64,000 nt of DNA from NCBI GenBank assembly GCA_026126065.1, contig JAHCJY010000006.1:221061-285060 (forward strand), read 5' to 3'. Numbering within the stretch: position 1 is the first letter of the stretch; every line of letters begins with the position of its first letter. A program made the translations under genes and the position numbers. The notes below the pieces were generated by a model. That model was given only the letters and a program-made list of their open reading frames with translations, was not told the DNA's origin and did not search any database. Shown in pieces: positions 1 to 7,820 of this stretch. The DNA is from Bauldia sp. Its GTDB lineage: Bacteria; Pseudomonadota; Alphaproteobacteria; Rhizobiales; Kaistiaceae.

Positions 1-1039
1 GGCGGGCAAGCAGGACCCCGGCCGCGCCGGCGACGATCAGGCCCAGCAGGAGAAGGCCTCCGGTCCGCGCCAGCGAGAGGTACACCGGGGCCAGCGCCTC
101 GCTGATCGGCAGCTCCACGAAGACGAGCCAGCCGAGCTGCGGGATCGTCGCATAGGTCGTCACCACGGCATTGCCGTCGAGGTCGCGGGCATCCTCCGGC
201 GGCGTTGCGCCGTCGATGGCAGCACGCACCTGCGGCAGCGCCGAGAGGTCGAGGTTGCGGAGGACGAGGCTCGTCTCGGGATGGGCGACGAGCCGGCCGG
301 TCGGATCGACGACGTAGGCGATGCCGGACTCGCCGACCTCCACCCCCGCGATGAGGTCGAAGATGAACTTGAGGTTGACCTCGGCGATCGCGACGCCGTT
401 GACGCGGCGCAGGCCGCCCACGGCGATGGTCATGTAGGGCTCGGATTCGCGCCGGTAGTAGACCGGTCCGAAATACGCGCCGCTGTCGATGGCCTCGCGG
501 AATTTCGGCTCGCCGGAGAGGTCGCGGCGGCTTCCGATGACTTCCATGGCCAGCGTCGAGACGCGGAACTGCTCGAAACCGTCGGGATCGACGAGGCTCA
601 GCTCGGTGATCGCCTCGACCCGTCCCAGCAGCCGCACCGCGTCGAATCGGTGCGCCTGGATTTCCTGCCGGCGGGCGATTGCCACCGCGCGCGCCGCGAG
701 CCCGGCGACCAGCCGGTTCATTCCCGCCGCGGTGAAGAAGGGACTGGCCCGTACGGCCGCCCGCACGCCTGCCCATGGGCGCATCGCCGTGACCGTCGTC
801 GGCCAGGGAAGCTGCACGGTCCAGCCGAGCTGATCCTGGATCGAGACGGCGAACTGCTCGATCTTGTACGCCGCAGCGTCAGCCTGGATACGCTGGATGT
901 CCTCGAGCGATTCCATCTGCTCGCGATACCCGAACCAGATCTCGAGGGCGCCGCTGCCGACGAGCGCCGTGCTGATCACGGCACCGAAGAACAGGACGTA
1001 CTTCCGGAACAGCCCGCCTCTTGGCCGCGCCGCCGGCAT
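1..1039 (-). CDS. Cache-domain membrane sensor, N-terminal part (cyclase or histidine kinase), cut by window edge
   Basis: The reading frame runs off the left edge, so only about 346 N-terminal residues are visible. A first membrane segment lies at about residues 12-32 (YVLFFGAVISTALVGSG). A long periplasmic region follows with hallmarks of a double Cache sensor: SLVDPDG, GPVYYRRESEPYMT, VAIAEVNLKFIFDL, AYVVDPTGRLVAHPE and LGWLVFVELP. A second membrane segment (GGLLLLGLIVAGAAGVLL) ends the visible part. In alphaproteobacteria this architecture is normally followed by HAMP and then an adenylate/guanylate cyclase or a histidine kinase; that output domain is outside the window. The ATG at 1039 was chosen; an in-frame TTG at 1087 would overlap the stop of the upstream Crp-type gene. 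Same-strand adjacency to that regulator makes a cyclase output attractive, but this is inference. Confidence 0.75.
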   Translation of the reverse strand, partial: MPAARPRGGLFRKYVLFFGAVISTALVGSGALEIWFGYREQMESLEDIQRIQADAAAYKIEQFAVSIQDQLGWTVQLPWPTTVTAMRPWAGVRAAVRASPFFTAAGMNRLVAGLAARAVAIARRQEIQAHRFDAVRLLGRVEAITELSLVDPDGFEQFRVSTLAMEVIGSRRDLSGEPKFREAIDSGAYFGPVYYRRESEPYMTIAVGGLRRVNGVAIAEVNLKFIFDLIAGVEVGESGIAYVVDPTGRLVAHPETSLVLRNLDLSALPQVRAAIDGATPPEDARDLDGNAVVTTYATIPQLGWLVFVELPISEALAPVYLSLARTGGLLLLGLIVAGAAGVLLAR

Positions 1040-1083
1040 AGCCGCAAGGTCGCGTCCGGGGGCATCCGCCGCCGTCGCGACGG

Positions 1084-1848
1084 TCAAGTGAGCTCCGCGA
1101 TCATGGCGAGTTCGGCCGGTCGCGCCACCGCCACCCAGCCCTTGCCCAGTTCGACGATCCCGCGGCGGCGCCAGTCGCGGAGGTGCCGGTTCACGTTTTC
1201 CCGGGCGCTGCCGACCATCCCGGCCAGTTCGCTCTGCGACAGGCTCAGCCGTTCGCCCCCCAGCACGCCGGGCTGGGCGAGGAGGGTCTTGGCAAGCCGT
1301 GTCGGCAGCTCCGAAAAGGCGATGTCGGCCATCCTTTCGTCCGACCGCCGCAGCCGGCCGCACAGCAGGGACAGGAGGCGGAGGGAGAGATCGGGACGGC
1401 GTTCGAGGAGAGGGATCACGTCGCGCCGGTCGAGGACCATGAGTTCGCAGTCGGTCAGTGCGCGCGCCCCCGCGGACCGTTCCCGGCCGTCGAGAAGCGC
1501 CACCTCGCCAAAGACCTCGCCCGGCCCGATGTCGGCGAGCACCACGTCGCGGCCCTTGCTCGTGACGAGCGAGATTCGGACAGCGCCGCTCACCACGGCC
1601 ATCATCGACTGGCCGGGATCGCCGAGATGGAAAACCGTATCGCCCGCGGCATACCGGCAGCGTCGCGCCCGTGTGAGGAGTTCGTCGCGCCCGGCCTGGT
1701 CGAGCGCCCGGAACAGGAGCCCGCCGTCGAGTGCGGTCGGGGTGGCGATGGGCGTCGGCGTCACGCGTTCCAGCCGCGCGGGCGCGCCGGAAGCTCCGCC
1801 AGCCGCCGGCGGCGCGTTGTTGGCCCGGCCCTCTTCCGCACTGGTCAC
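1084..1848 (-). CDS. Crp/Fnr-family transcriptional regulator
   Basis: A cyclic-nucleotide-binding fold is followed by a winged helix-turn-helix. The effector domain shows the usual succession LFRALDQAGRDELL, YAAGDTVFHLGDPGQSM, VVSGAVRISL and GEVFGEVALLDGRERSAGARA. The C-terminal HTH reads LSLSQSELAGMVGSARENVNRHL, keeping the R-E-x-x-x-R recognition-helix pattern of Crp that contacts GTGA half-sites. No Fnr-type cysteine cluster is seen. GTG at 1848 is my preferred start (about 254 residues); the frame is open further upstream to an ATG at 1971, which would add an unstructured Arg-rich tail. A downstream GTG at about 1767 (VTPTPIA) is also possible. The sensor gene follows on the same strand after about 45 bp. 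A Crp-type palindrome lies about 210 bp upstream. Role: global or local activator responding to cAMP or another small effector. Confidence 0.85.
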   Translation of the reverse strand: MTSAEEGRANNAPPAAGGASGAPARLERVTPTPIATPTALDGGLLFRALDQAGRDELLTRARRCRYAAGDTVFHLGDPGQSMMAVVSGAVRISLVTSKGRDVVLADIGPGEVFGEVALLDGRERSAGARALTDCELMVLDRRDVIPLLERRPDLSLRLLSLLCGRLRRSDERMADIAFSELPTRLAKTLLAQPGVLGGERLSLSQSELAGMVGSARENVNRHLRDWRRRGIVELGKGWVAVARPAELAMIAELT

Positions 1849-2056
1849 GCGCCTCGTCCTCCCCCGGGACAGTCGACGTCCCGGCATCATCCGCCAAGTC
1901 CGGCACATTGAGAAGCCGTTGCGCGCCCTTGCCCACTCGCCCCGTCGAGGTTCCGGTCGGCTGCAGAGCACGGCTGTGGCAGGCCTTCATTGTCGGCATG
2001 TCGGCGGCGATCCGTCGACCGGTCGTCAGCCTGCCTGTGCGCGCGGATTGCGGTCA

Positions 2057-2070
2057 GTGACGCGCGTCAC
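2057..2070. promoter_or_regulatory. Candidate Crp-type operator
   Basis: The perfect 14-bp palindrome GTGACGCGCGTCAC is followed by A, so it reads GTGA-N6-TCACA, nearly the textbook TGTGA-N6-TCACA Crp site. It sits between the divergently transcribed Crp-type gene and the biosynthetic operon starting at 2507, so it could serve either. The same GTGA-N6-TCACAC arrangement recurs at 62288. Confidence 0.5.
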
Positions 2071-2145
2071 ACCACCCAGGCGAAGGTCGGGCGACGATGG
2101 CCTCCGGCTGCCGCGCCTACCCACCAGGCAAGCACGGCAACCGCG

Positions 2146-2175
2146 GCGGACGGCCGCTGCGGGACGGCCGTCCGC
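2146..2175. other. Strong intergenic hairpin
   Basis: A 10-bp perfect stem (GCGGACGGCC pairing with GGCCGTCCGC) surrounds a 10-nt loop. It lies in the 658-bp gap between the Crp-type gene and the methyltransferase gene; no T-run follows on either strand. Apart from this hairpin and the Crp-like palindrome, I see no gene or RNA in 1849-2506. Confidence 0.4.
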
Positions 2176-2506
2176 CCTGCACCCGAGAACACGTCGGTAG
2201 ACGCGCGGCGCGCGGCATCCAGCGAAACCGCCACCACGCCGGCCTCGCCGCGCGGTTGACGGCACGCCCGCGACCGTTCTGAAGTCTCACGATCCGGTCG
2301 AATGACACGGTCGATGGCCCCGCATAGATGACAGATGCGACAGCAGCCGGTTGCCATTGGTCTGATTGGCTGCGGACGCTGGGGCTATTGGCAAACGGGA
2401 TACTCACGCATGCCGCGAGCCGAGCGCGACCGCGGTTTCAGGGCAGGTGACCCTGCGTCCGCGCCATGGTTCAGTCCGATGATGCTCTGACACATCAGGA
2501 GTCCGG

Positions 2507-3223
2507 ATGGCCAATGAGCCGTATGGCGAGGACTTCTCGGCGGCCTACGCCGGGAGGTGGGACGGCTGGGTGCGCCTCGCATGGCCGCTCATCACGCCCC
2601 ATCTGCCCGCTGGCGGGTCGCGCTGGCTCGATCTCTGCTGTGGCTCCGGGACCCTGCTGCGGATGGCCGGCGGGCTCGGCTATGCCGCGACCGGTGTTGA
2701 CCGCTCGCGGCATCAGCTGGCTACGGCGGCGCGGAAGGCGCCGGGGGCGCGGCTCGTCGAGGGCGACGTGGCCCGGCTCGCATTGCGGGAAACCTTCGAC
2801 GTGGTCACGTGCCTCTTCGACAGCCTCAACTACCTGGTGGGCCTTGCCGATCTTGACCGGGCGCTCGCCGGGGCGCGCCGCCATCTTGCGGCTGGCGGTG
2901 TCTTCCTCTTCGACGTCAAGACGGCGGACGGGTTCCGGCGGGAGCGGCCGCGGGCGTATCGGGACTCGGATCGCGTCACAATGTTCGAGCCGCGGTTCGA
3001 CGAGAAGCGGAAGGTCCAGACGCTGCTGGTGACCGGCTTCGTGCGTGAGGGCGAACTGTTCCGGCGGTTCGAAGAGGAGCACGTTCAGCGCGGCTACGAG
3101 CATGCGTTCCTCGCGCGGCGGCTGGACCGGGCCGGGTTCGTCCACACGGCAATGGATTTTGACACGGGCGGGGAAATCGTCGCAGGGTCAGGACGCCTGT
3201 TCTTCGTCTGCCGACCGCGCTGA
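2507..3223 (+). CDS. Class I SAM-dependent methyltransferase
   Basis: A 238-residue Rossmann-fold methyltransferase. Motif I is WLDLCCGSG at about residues 40-48, then GVDRSRHQLATAARK, the acidic loop VEGDVARL, and FDVVTCLFDSLNYL as the motif II region; LAAGGVFLFDV is the post-II strand. The substrate is unknown. It is the first gene of a co-directional six-gene set with gaps of 40 bp or less or overlaps, ending at 8723, so it probably methylates an intermediate or product of the carrier-protein pathway encoded downstream. The ATG at 2507 follows an AGGAG-like sequence about 8 bases upstream. Confidence 0.85.
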   Translation: MANEPYGEDFSAAYAGRWDGWVRLAWPLITPHLPAGGSRWLDLCCGSGTLLRMAGGLGYAATGVDRSRHQLATAARKAPGARLVEGDVARLALRETFDVVTCLFDSLNYLVGLADLDRALAGARRHLAAGGVFLFDVKTADGFRRERPRAYRDSDRVTMFEPRFDEKRKVQTLLVTGFVREGELFRRFEEEHVQRGYEHAFLARRLDRAGFVHTAMDFDTGGEIVAGSGRLFFVCRPR

Positions 3224-3257
3224 TTCCGGTCGCCGGCTGGGGATCGCGGGGGTCGGA

Positions 3258-4637
3258 ATGGCGGAAGCGCCTGCGGGGGTGGAACTGCCGGGCGCGATTG
3301 GGCGTGACGCCGAATCGCGGCGCCTGCTCGCCCGCGCCTCCGCGAGCATCGCCAAGGGCGCCAGCAGCACGATGCGCGTGCTCGACTACCACCTACCGCT
3401 CGTTGTCGAACGGGCCGAGGGCGCAGTCGTCTGGGACGCCGACGGCAACGACCTCATCGACATGAACATGGGCTACGGCCCGCTGATCTTCGGCCATCGG
3501 CCACGGCTCGTGACCGACGCCATAGCACGCGAACTCGGCAACCGGGGCACGCTGCTCGGCTTTGCCGATACGGTCTCGATCGAGGTCGCCGAACTGATCA
3601 AGGCGGCCTTCCCCTCGATCGACCTCCTCCGCTTCACCTCTACCGGAACGGAGGCCTCGCAGACGGCGGTCCGGCTCGCCCGCGCATTCACCGGCCGGTC
3701 GAAGCTCGTCCTCTTCGAGGGCTGCTACCACGGCTCCACCGACGGCACCTTCCATCGCTACCACGCCGCCCCGGCCGACATCGACGCGCTGGCGGAAAGG
3801 GGCGAAGTGGCGCCCGGCACGGGTGGCATGAACGGCGCCCCGCGCGACATCGTCCTCGTGCCCTTCAACGACATCGAGGCGCTTGGCGCCGCGCTCGCCG
3901 CAAACCGGGGCAATGTCGCCGCGGTGATGCTCGAGCCGGTGCTCGGGAATGCCGGCGTGATTGCGCCCGACCCGGGTTTTCTTGCCGCAGTGGCGACTAT
4001 GGCGCGCAACGCCGGCGCACTGGTGGTGTTCGACGAGGTGATCACCGGCTTCCGCATCGCCCGCGGGGGCGCGCAGGAGCGCTATGGCGTCGAGGCCGAC
4101 CTGACCATGCTCTCCAAGGCCGCTTCGGGGGGCGTGCCGCTGGGCGTCATCGGCGGCCGTGCCGACGTCATGAAGCTCATGGTCGACGGCGTGGTGTTCC
4201 ACGGGGGCGTCTATTCGGGCAACCCGCTGTCCCTTTCGGCCGCCCTTGCGGTGCAGCGGGAGTTCGCGGCGAACGGCGCGTCGATCTATGCCCGGCTCGA
4301 GGCGTCGGCCAGCCGCCTTGCCGATGGCCTGCGGTCGTTGCTTCGCGGGGCGGGAATCCCGGCCGTGGTCAGCCATGTCGGGGCGATGCTCAGCCTGTGG
4401 ATCGCCCGTGACGATGCGGCGCCCGTCCCGCGCTCCTATCGCGACGTCGTGCGCACCATGGATCACACCCGCCTCATCCGCCTGCAGCACGCCGCGCAGC
4501 GGAACGGCGTCTACTTCCATCCCAACCACTTCGAGCCCTGGTACATTTCGACCGCGCATACGCCGGAGATCGTCGACCGCGTCCTCGACCGCCTCTCGGG
4601 GGCGCTTCGGGAGGTCGACTGGCGGCCCGGCGGCTGA
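3258..4637 (+). CDS. PLP-dependent class III aminotransferase, glutamate-1-semialdehyde aminomutase-like
   Basis: 459 residues. The PLP lysine is K287 in LTMLSKAASGGVPLG; the Asp that holds the pyridine nitrogen is D259 in VVFDEVITGFR; the phosphate-binding STGTEA segment and the YHG turn (EGCYHGSTDG) are also present. The fold is closest to HemL, but it sits in an operon with a stand-alone carrier protein and an adenylating enzyme rather than haem genes. HemL-like enzymes in natural-product assembly lines aminate carrier-bound beta-keto or aldehyde intermediates, and that is the likely role here. The ATG at 3258 was chosen, giving a 34-bp gap after the methyltransferase. A housekeeping GSA aminomutase cannot be fully excluded. 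Confidence 0.85.
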   Translation: MAEAPAGVELPGAIGRDAESRRLLARASASIAKGASSTMRVLDYHLPLVVERAEGAVVWDADGNDLIDMNMGYGPLIFGHRPRLVTDAIARELGNRGTLLGFADTVSIEVAELIKAAFPSIDLLRFTSTGTEASQTAVRLARAFTGRSKLVLFEGCYHGSTDGTFHRYHAAPADIDALAERGEVAPGTGGMNGAPRDIVLVPFNDIEALGAALAANRGNVAAVMLEPVLGNAGVIAPDPGFLAAVATMARNAGALVVFDEVITGFRIARGGAQERYGVEADLTMLSKAASGGVPLGVIGGRADVMKLMVDGVVFHGGVYSGNPLSLSAALAVQREFAANGASIYARLEASASRLADGLRSLLRGAGIPAVVSHVGAMLSLWIARDDAAPVPRSYRDVVRTMDHTRLIRLQHAAQRNGVYFHPNHFEPWYISTAHTPEIVDRVLDRLSGALREVDWRPGG

Positions 4638-4667
4638 TGCGGCAGGGCCAAGGAACGAGGGCGTTTC

Positions 4668-4940
4668 ATGCTGCGGGCGCGGAAGCCGCCGAACGATGAG
4701 CTCCTCCGGCAGGTGACGGCGATCGCCGCGCGCCTGCGCGAGCAACTCGGCCTTACCGGCGCGGTGCGGACCGACGTGCCGCTCGACGAGGAGGGGCTTG
4801 GCCTCGATTCGATGGGCCGGCTCGACCTCTTCACCGCGGTCGAGCAGGAATGCGGCGTGACCATCCCCGAGAAGTACTGGGGCCCTCGCCGGCTGCGGAA
4901 TCTCGGCGAGTTGGCAAGGGTGGCGGTCGGAAGGGCATGA
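4668..4940 (+). CDS. Stand-alone acyl/peptidyl carrier protein
   Basis: 90 residues, a typical length for a discrete carrier protein. The phosphopantetheine attachment serine is S48 in LGLDSMGRLDLF, preceded by the acidic loop DVPLDEEGLG, and the fourth-helix region is intact. It lies 30 bp after the aminotransferase and overlaps the AMP-ligase start by four bases (ATGA), so the two are translationally coupled. The DSM rather than DSL motif and a basic N-terminus (MLRARKPP) separate it from fatty-acid AcpP. Likely role: it carries the activated substrate while neighbouring enzymes modify it. Confidence 0.88.
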   Translation: MLRARKPPNDELLRQVTAIAARLREQLGLTGAVRTDVPLDEEGLGLDSMGRLDLFTAVEQECGVTIPEKYWGPRRLRNLGELARVAVGRA

Positions 4941-6409
4941 CGCCGGGCGCGGGCGCCACACCGCTTCTCGATCTCTGGAGCGGCTTCCGGGGCGCGGTGG
5001 ATTGCGCCTCGAGCGGGCGCACATGGCCGGCCGACGACCTTCGCGGCGCGGCCGATATCGTGGGGCGGCGGTTCGCCCGCGCCGGCGTGCGGCCGGGCGA
5101 CCCGGTCCTCCTGATGGTGGCCAACACGGCGGCATTCCCCGTGGCGCTGGCGGCGCTCCTGTCGCTCGGCGCCAACCCGTTCCTCACCTTCGCGGGCGCT
5201 GCCGAGGCAACCGTGCGCCGGCTCGTCGGTGAGTTCGGGATCCGGCACGTCGTGCACGATTTCGCGGCCGGCGTCAGTCGCTTGCCGGCGAGCACCTTCG
5301 CCGTCGCCGCGGAGACGCCCGTCGGCGCGCTCCGCCTCGCCCTGCTTGCGACCGGGGCCACCGAAACGGCCTTGCGGCCGGAGGGGAGGGGCGTGATCCT
5401 GCACCCCACTTCCGGAACCTATGGCGCGGCGAAGTACTGCATCCGGGACCAGGCGGTGGCGATTGCCGAGGCGCGCAACTACGTCGGCGCCATCGGCGTC
5501 TACGACCGCTGCCGCGTCACGGTCACGACGCCGCTCACGCACGCATTCGCCTACGGATTCGGCCTCGTCTCCACCCTCCTGACGGACGGCACGCTAGCGC
5601 TCGACGCCGCCTTCAACCCGAAGCGCGTCCTCCGCGAGGATGCTTTGCGCAGCACGATCCTCGCCCTCGTGCCGCCGATGGTGCGCCGCCTCGCCGACCT
5701 GTCCCGAGGCTCCGGGCAACCCCCGATGTCGCCGCATGTCTTCTACGCAGGTGCCCCGGTCGATGCGGGTGTGGCAGCCGCGTTCGAGACCGTCTTCGGG
5801 CGCGATCTCCATGCCATCCTGGGCACGACCGAGACCGGCGCCATCGCCACGAGCTACGATCCGGCCGGCAGGCTCGCGGGTGTCGGCCGGCCGCTCCCCG
5901 ATGTCGCCGTCACGATCGCTGAACGCGCGGCCACCAGCGGCCTCGGCCCCGGGCTCGGCGAACTCTGCGTCCGGTCCCCGTCGCTGATGCAGGGCTACCT
6001 CGGCGCGCCGGCGCTTGCTCGGGACGAGGCGTTTTCGACGGGGGACATTGCCCGGGTCGACGACGAAGGCTGCCTCCATCTCGTCGGCCGGGTGCGCGAC
6101 GTCATCAATCTCGGCGGCATGAAGGTCGATCCGGCCGAGGTCGAGGCGGCCCTCCTTGCCTACCCCGGAATCACCGACGCTGCGGTCTATCCCGGCCTGC
6201 GCGTCGAGGGCGAGTTCGTGCAGGCCGCCGTCGTCGGCGACGACGTCGACGTCACCGACCTTCGCCGGCATTGCCTCGCCGAACTCGACGCCCACAAGGT
6301 GCCGGCGATCGTCCACGTCCTGTCGGCCCTGCCGCGGACACCCTCCGGCAAATGCCTCAAGGTGCAATGCCCCGGCTATCCCGAGGTACTGCTCCGGCCG
6401 GGAGCGTAG
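4937..6409 (+). CDS. AMP-forming acyl/amino-acid ligase that likely loads the adjacent carrier protein
   Basis: 490 residues of the ANL superfamily. The phosphate-binding loop reads HPTSGTYGAAKY, a variant of the usual SGTTGxPK; then come GTTETGAIATSY (A5), STGDIARVDDEGCLHLVGR (A7/A8), the hinge VRDVINLGGMKVDPAEVE, and the C-terminal catalytic lysine in PRTPSGKC. The N-terminal part is complete though compact. The ATG at 4937 overlaps the carrier-protein stop, which fixes the start. Expected reaction: adenylation of a carboxylic acid and transfer to the carrier thiol. Whether it prefers an amino acid, a hydroxy acid or a fatty acid cannot be read from the sequence. Confidence 0.87.
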   Translation: MTPGAGATPLLDLWSGFRGAVDCASSGRTWPADDLRGAADIVGRRFARAGVRPGDPVLLMVANTAAFPVALAALLSLGANPFLTFAGAAEATVRRLVGEFGIRHVVHDFAAGVSRLPASTFAVAAETPVGALRLALLATGATETALRPEGRGVILHPTSGTYGAAKYCIRDQAVAIAEARNYVGAIGVYDRCRVTVTTPLTHAFAYGFGLVSTLLTDGTLALDAAFNPKRVLREDALRSTILALVPPMVRRLADLSRGSGQPPMSPHVFYAGAPVDAGVAAAFETVFGRDLHAILGTTETGAIATSYDPAGRLAGVGRPLPDVAVTIAERAATSGLGPGLGELCVRSPSLMQGYLGAPALARDEAFSTGDIARVDDEGCLHLVGRVRDVINLGGMKVDPAEVEAALLAYPGITDAAVYPGLRVEGEFVQAAVVGDDVDVTDLRRHCLAELDAHKVPAIVHVLSALPRTPSGKCLKVQCPGYPEVLLRPGA

Positions 6410-7782
6410 ATTTGGCCTCGCGCCGCCTCGACAGCTGGCTGGCCGGCCCCGGCGAGGCGCCGCCACTGCCACCCACCGATGCCTCGCTGCCTATCCTCGT
6501 CGTCGGCGCCGGGCCGGCCGGCCTGGCCGCGATGGCGGCGCTCCGCGAGGCGGGCGTCGATTTCGAGGCGTTCGAAGCCCATCGCGACGTTGGCGGCAAC
6601 TGGGACGCCGAAAACCCCGTGAGCGCGATGTATGCCGGGATGCGGATGGTGACCTCGCGGCGCACCAGCAGCCTCGGGCCGCCGATGCCGCGCGACTGGC
6701 CGGCCTTCGTCCCGTTCGAGCAGGCGCTCGCCTACCTGCGCGGCTTCGCCGACGGCAAGGACCTTCGCGGCGCGACTCGCTTCGGGACGCGCTTCGACGA
6801 CGCGGAGAAGACCGCGCGCGGCACATGGCTGGTCGCGGCGATCGGGCCGGATGGCGCTTTCCGGCGCGAGTACAGGGGCATCGTGTTTGCCACCGGCAGC
6901 CACAACCGCAGCTACAGGCGCGTCCCCGGAGCCCTTCTTGCTGCGGCGACCGCCGCCGGCATCGACGCCATCCACGCCTCCGACTATCGCACGCCCGCGC
7001 CCTATGCCGGCAAGCGCGTGCTGGTCGTCGGCATCGGCAACTCCGGCTCCGATATCGCCGACAAGGTGAGCGCCGTCGCCCGGCGAACCGTCCTGGCCGT
7101 GCGCACGCCACCCTGGATCCTGCCGGCCAGGATGCTCGGCCGGCCCGGCGACCAGGTGCGGCTCAGCGCCGAGGCGCTCCGGTTGCCGCACTGGTACCAG
7201 GAGGCCTTCCTGCGGCTTGCGAGCCGGCTGGCGACCGGAAGGCCGGAGCGACTCGGCCTGGCGCGGCCGGGTCACGGTCCGCTCGAGCGCGTCCCGGTGA
7301 CCGACCGCGGCATTGTCGCCGCGATCCGCGCCGGGCGCGTCGTCGTCCGCCGCGGCCTCGCTGCGCTGGAGGGCGGCGTTGCGCACTTCGAGGACGCCGG
7401 GGCTTCCGCCGAGCCGGTCGACGCCGTCATCTTCGCCACCGGCTACACCCGGCGCTATCCGCTCCTCTCCGGTGAGGGAGGCGACATCGCGAAGGAACTC
7501 GCCTTCTTCCTGTTCCACCGCGGCGAGGCGGGGCTGTCCTACATGACCGAGATGGTTGGGCCGCGGTCGTGCTGGCCGGTCTTCGTCGAGCAGGGGCGTG
7601 CGATCGCAGCGTACTACGCCGCCGAGCCGCGCGCGCGGAACGCCGTCGCATTCAATCGGCGCCGCGGGCTGCCGTCGCCCGATCTCAAGGGCAGCCTCTT
7701 TCGTGGCGCCGATCCGTTTCACGTGGACTACCGCCGCTACACTGCGATCCTTCGCGATCTTGCGGCATGGCTATCGGAATGA
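6367..7782 (+). CDS. Flavin-containing monooxygenase (class B type)
   Basis: 471 residues with two Rossmann motifs: FAD-binding VVGAGPAG at about residues 45-52 and NADPH-binding VVGIGNSG near residue 220. IVFATGSHN follows the first half and VIFATGYTRRYPLL the second, as in FMO, N-hydroxylase and Baeyer-Villiger families. The ATG at 6367 overlaps the ligase end by 43 bp; a TTG at 6412 is the alternative and leaves no overlap. In this operon it may hydroxylate the amine installed by the PLP enzyme or oxidise a ketone; which one is inference. Confidence 0.85.
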   Translation: MPRLSRGTAPAGSVDLASRRLDSWLAGPGEAPPLPPTDASLPILVVGAGPAGLAAMAALREAGVDFEAFEAHRDVGGNWDAENPVSAMYAGMRMVTSRRTSSLGPPMPRDWPAFVPFEQALAYLRGFADGKDLRGATRFGTRFDDAEKTARGTWLVAAIGPDGAFRREYRGIVFATGSHNRSYRRVPGALLAAATAAGIDAIHASDYRTPAPYAGKRVLVVGIGNSGSDIADKVSAVARRTVLAVRTPPWILPARMLGRPGDQVRLSAEALRLPHWYQEAFLRLASRLATGRPERLGLARPGHGPLERVPVTDRGIVAAIRAGRVVVRRGLAALEGGVAHFEDAGASAEPVDAVIFATGYTRRYPLLSGEGGDIAKELAFFLFHRGEAGLSYMTEMVGPRSCWPVFVEQGRAIAAYYAAEPRARNAVAFNRRRGLPSPDLKGSLFRGADPFHVDYRRYTAILRDLAAWLSE

Positions 7783-7820
7783 TGCCCGATCGGGGATAGG
7801 CTCCGGCGGTCATTGTCGGG

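Noticed and set aside
281..2200. A 639-codon plus-strand frame across the sensor and Crp genes
   Set aside because: The minus-strand products have clear Cache and Crp domains; this frame has none.
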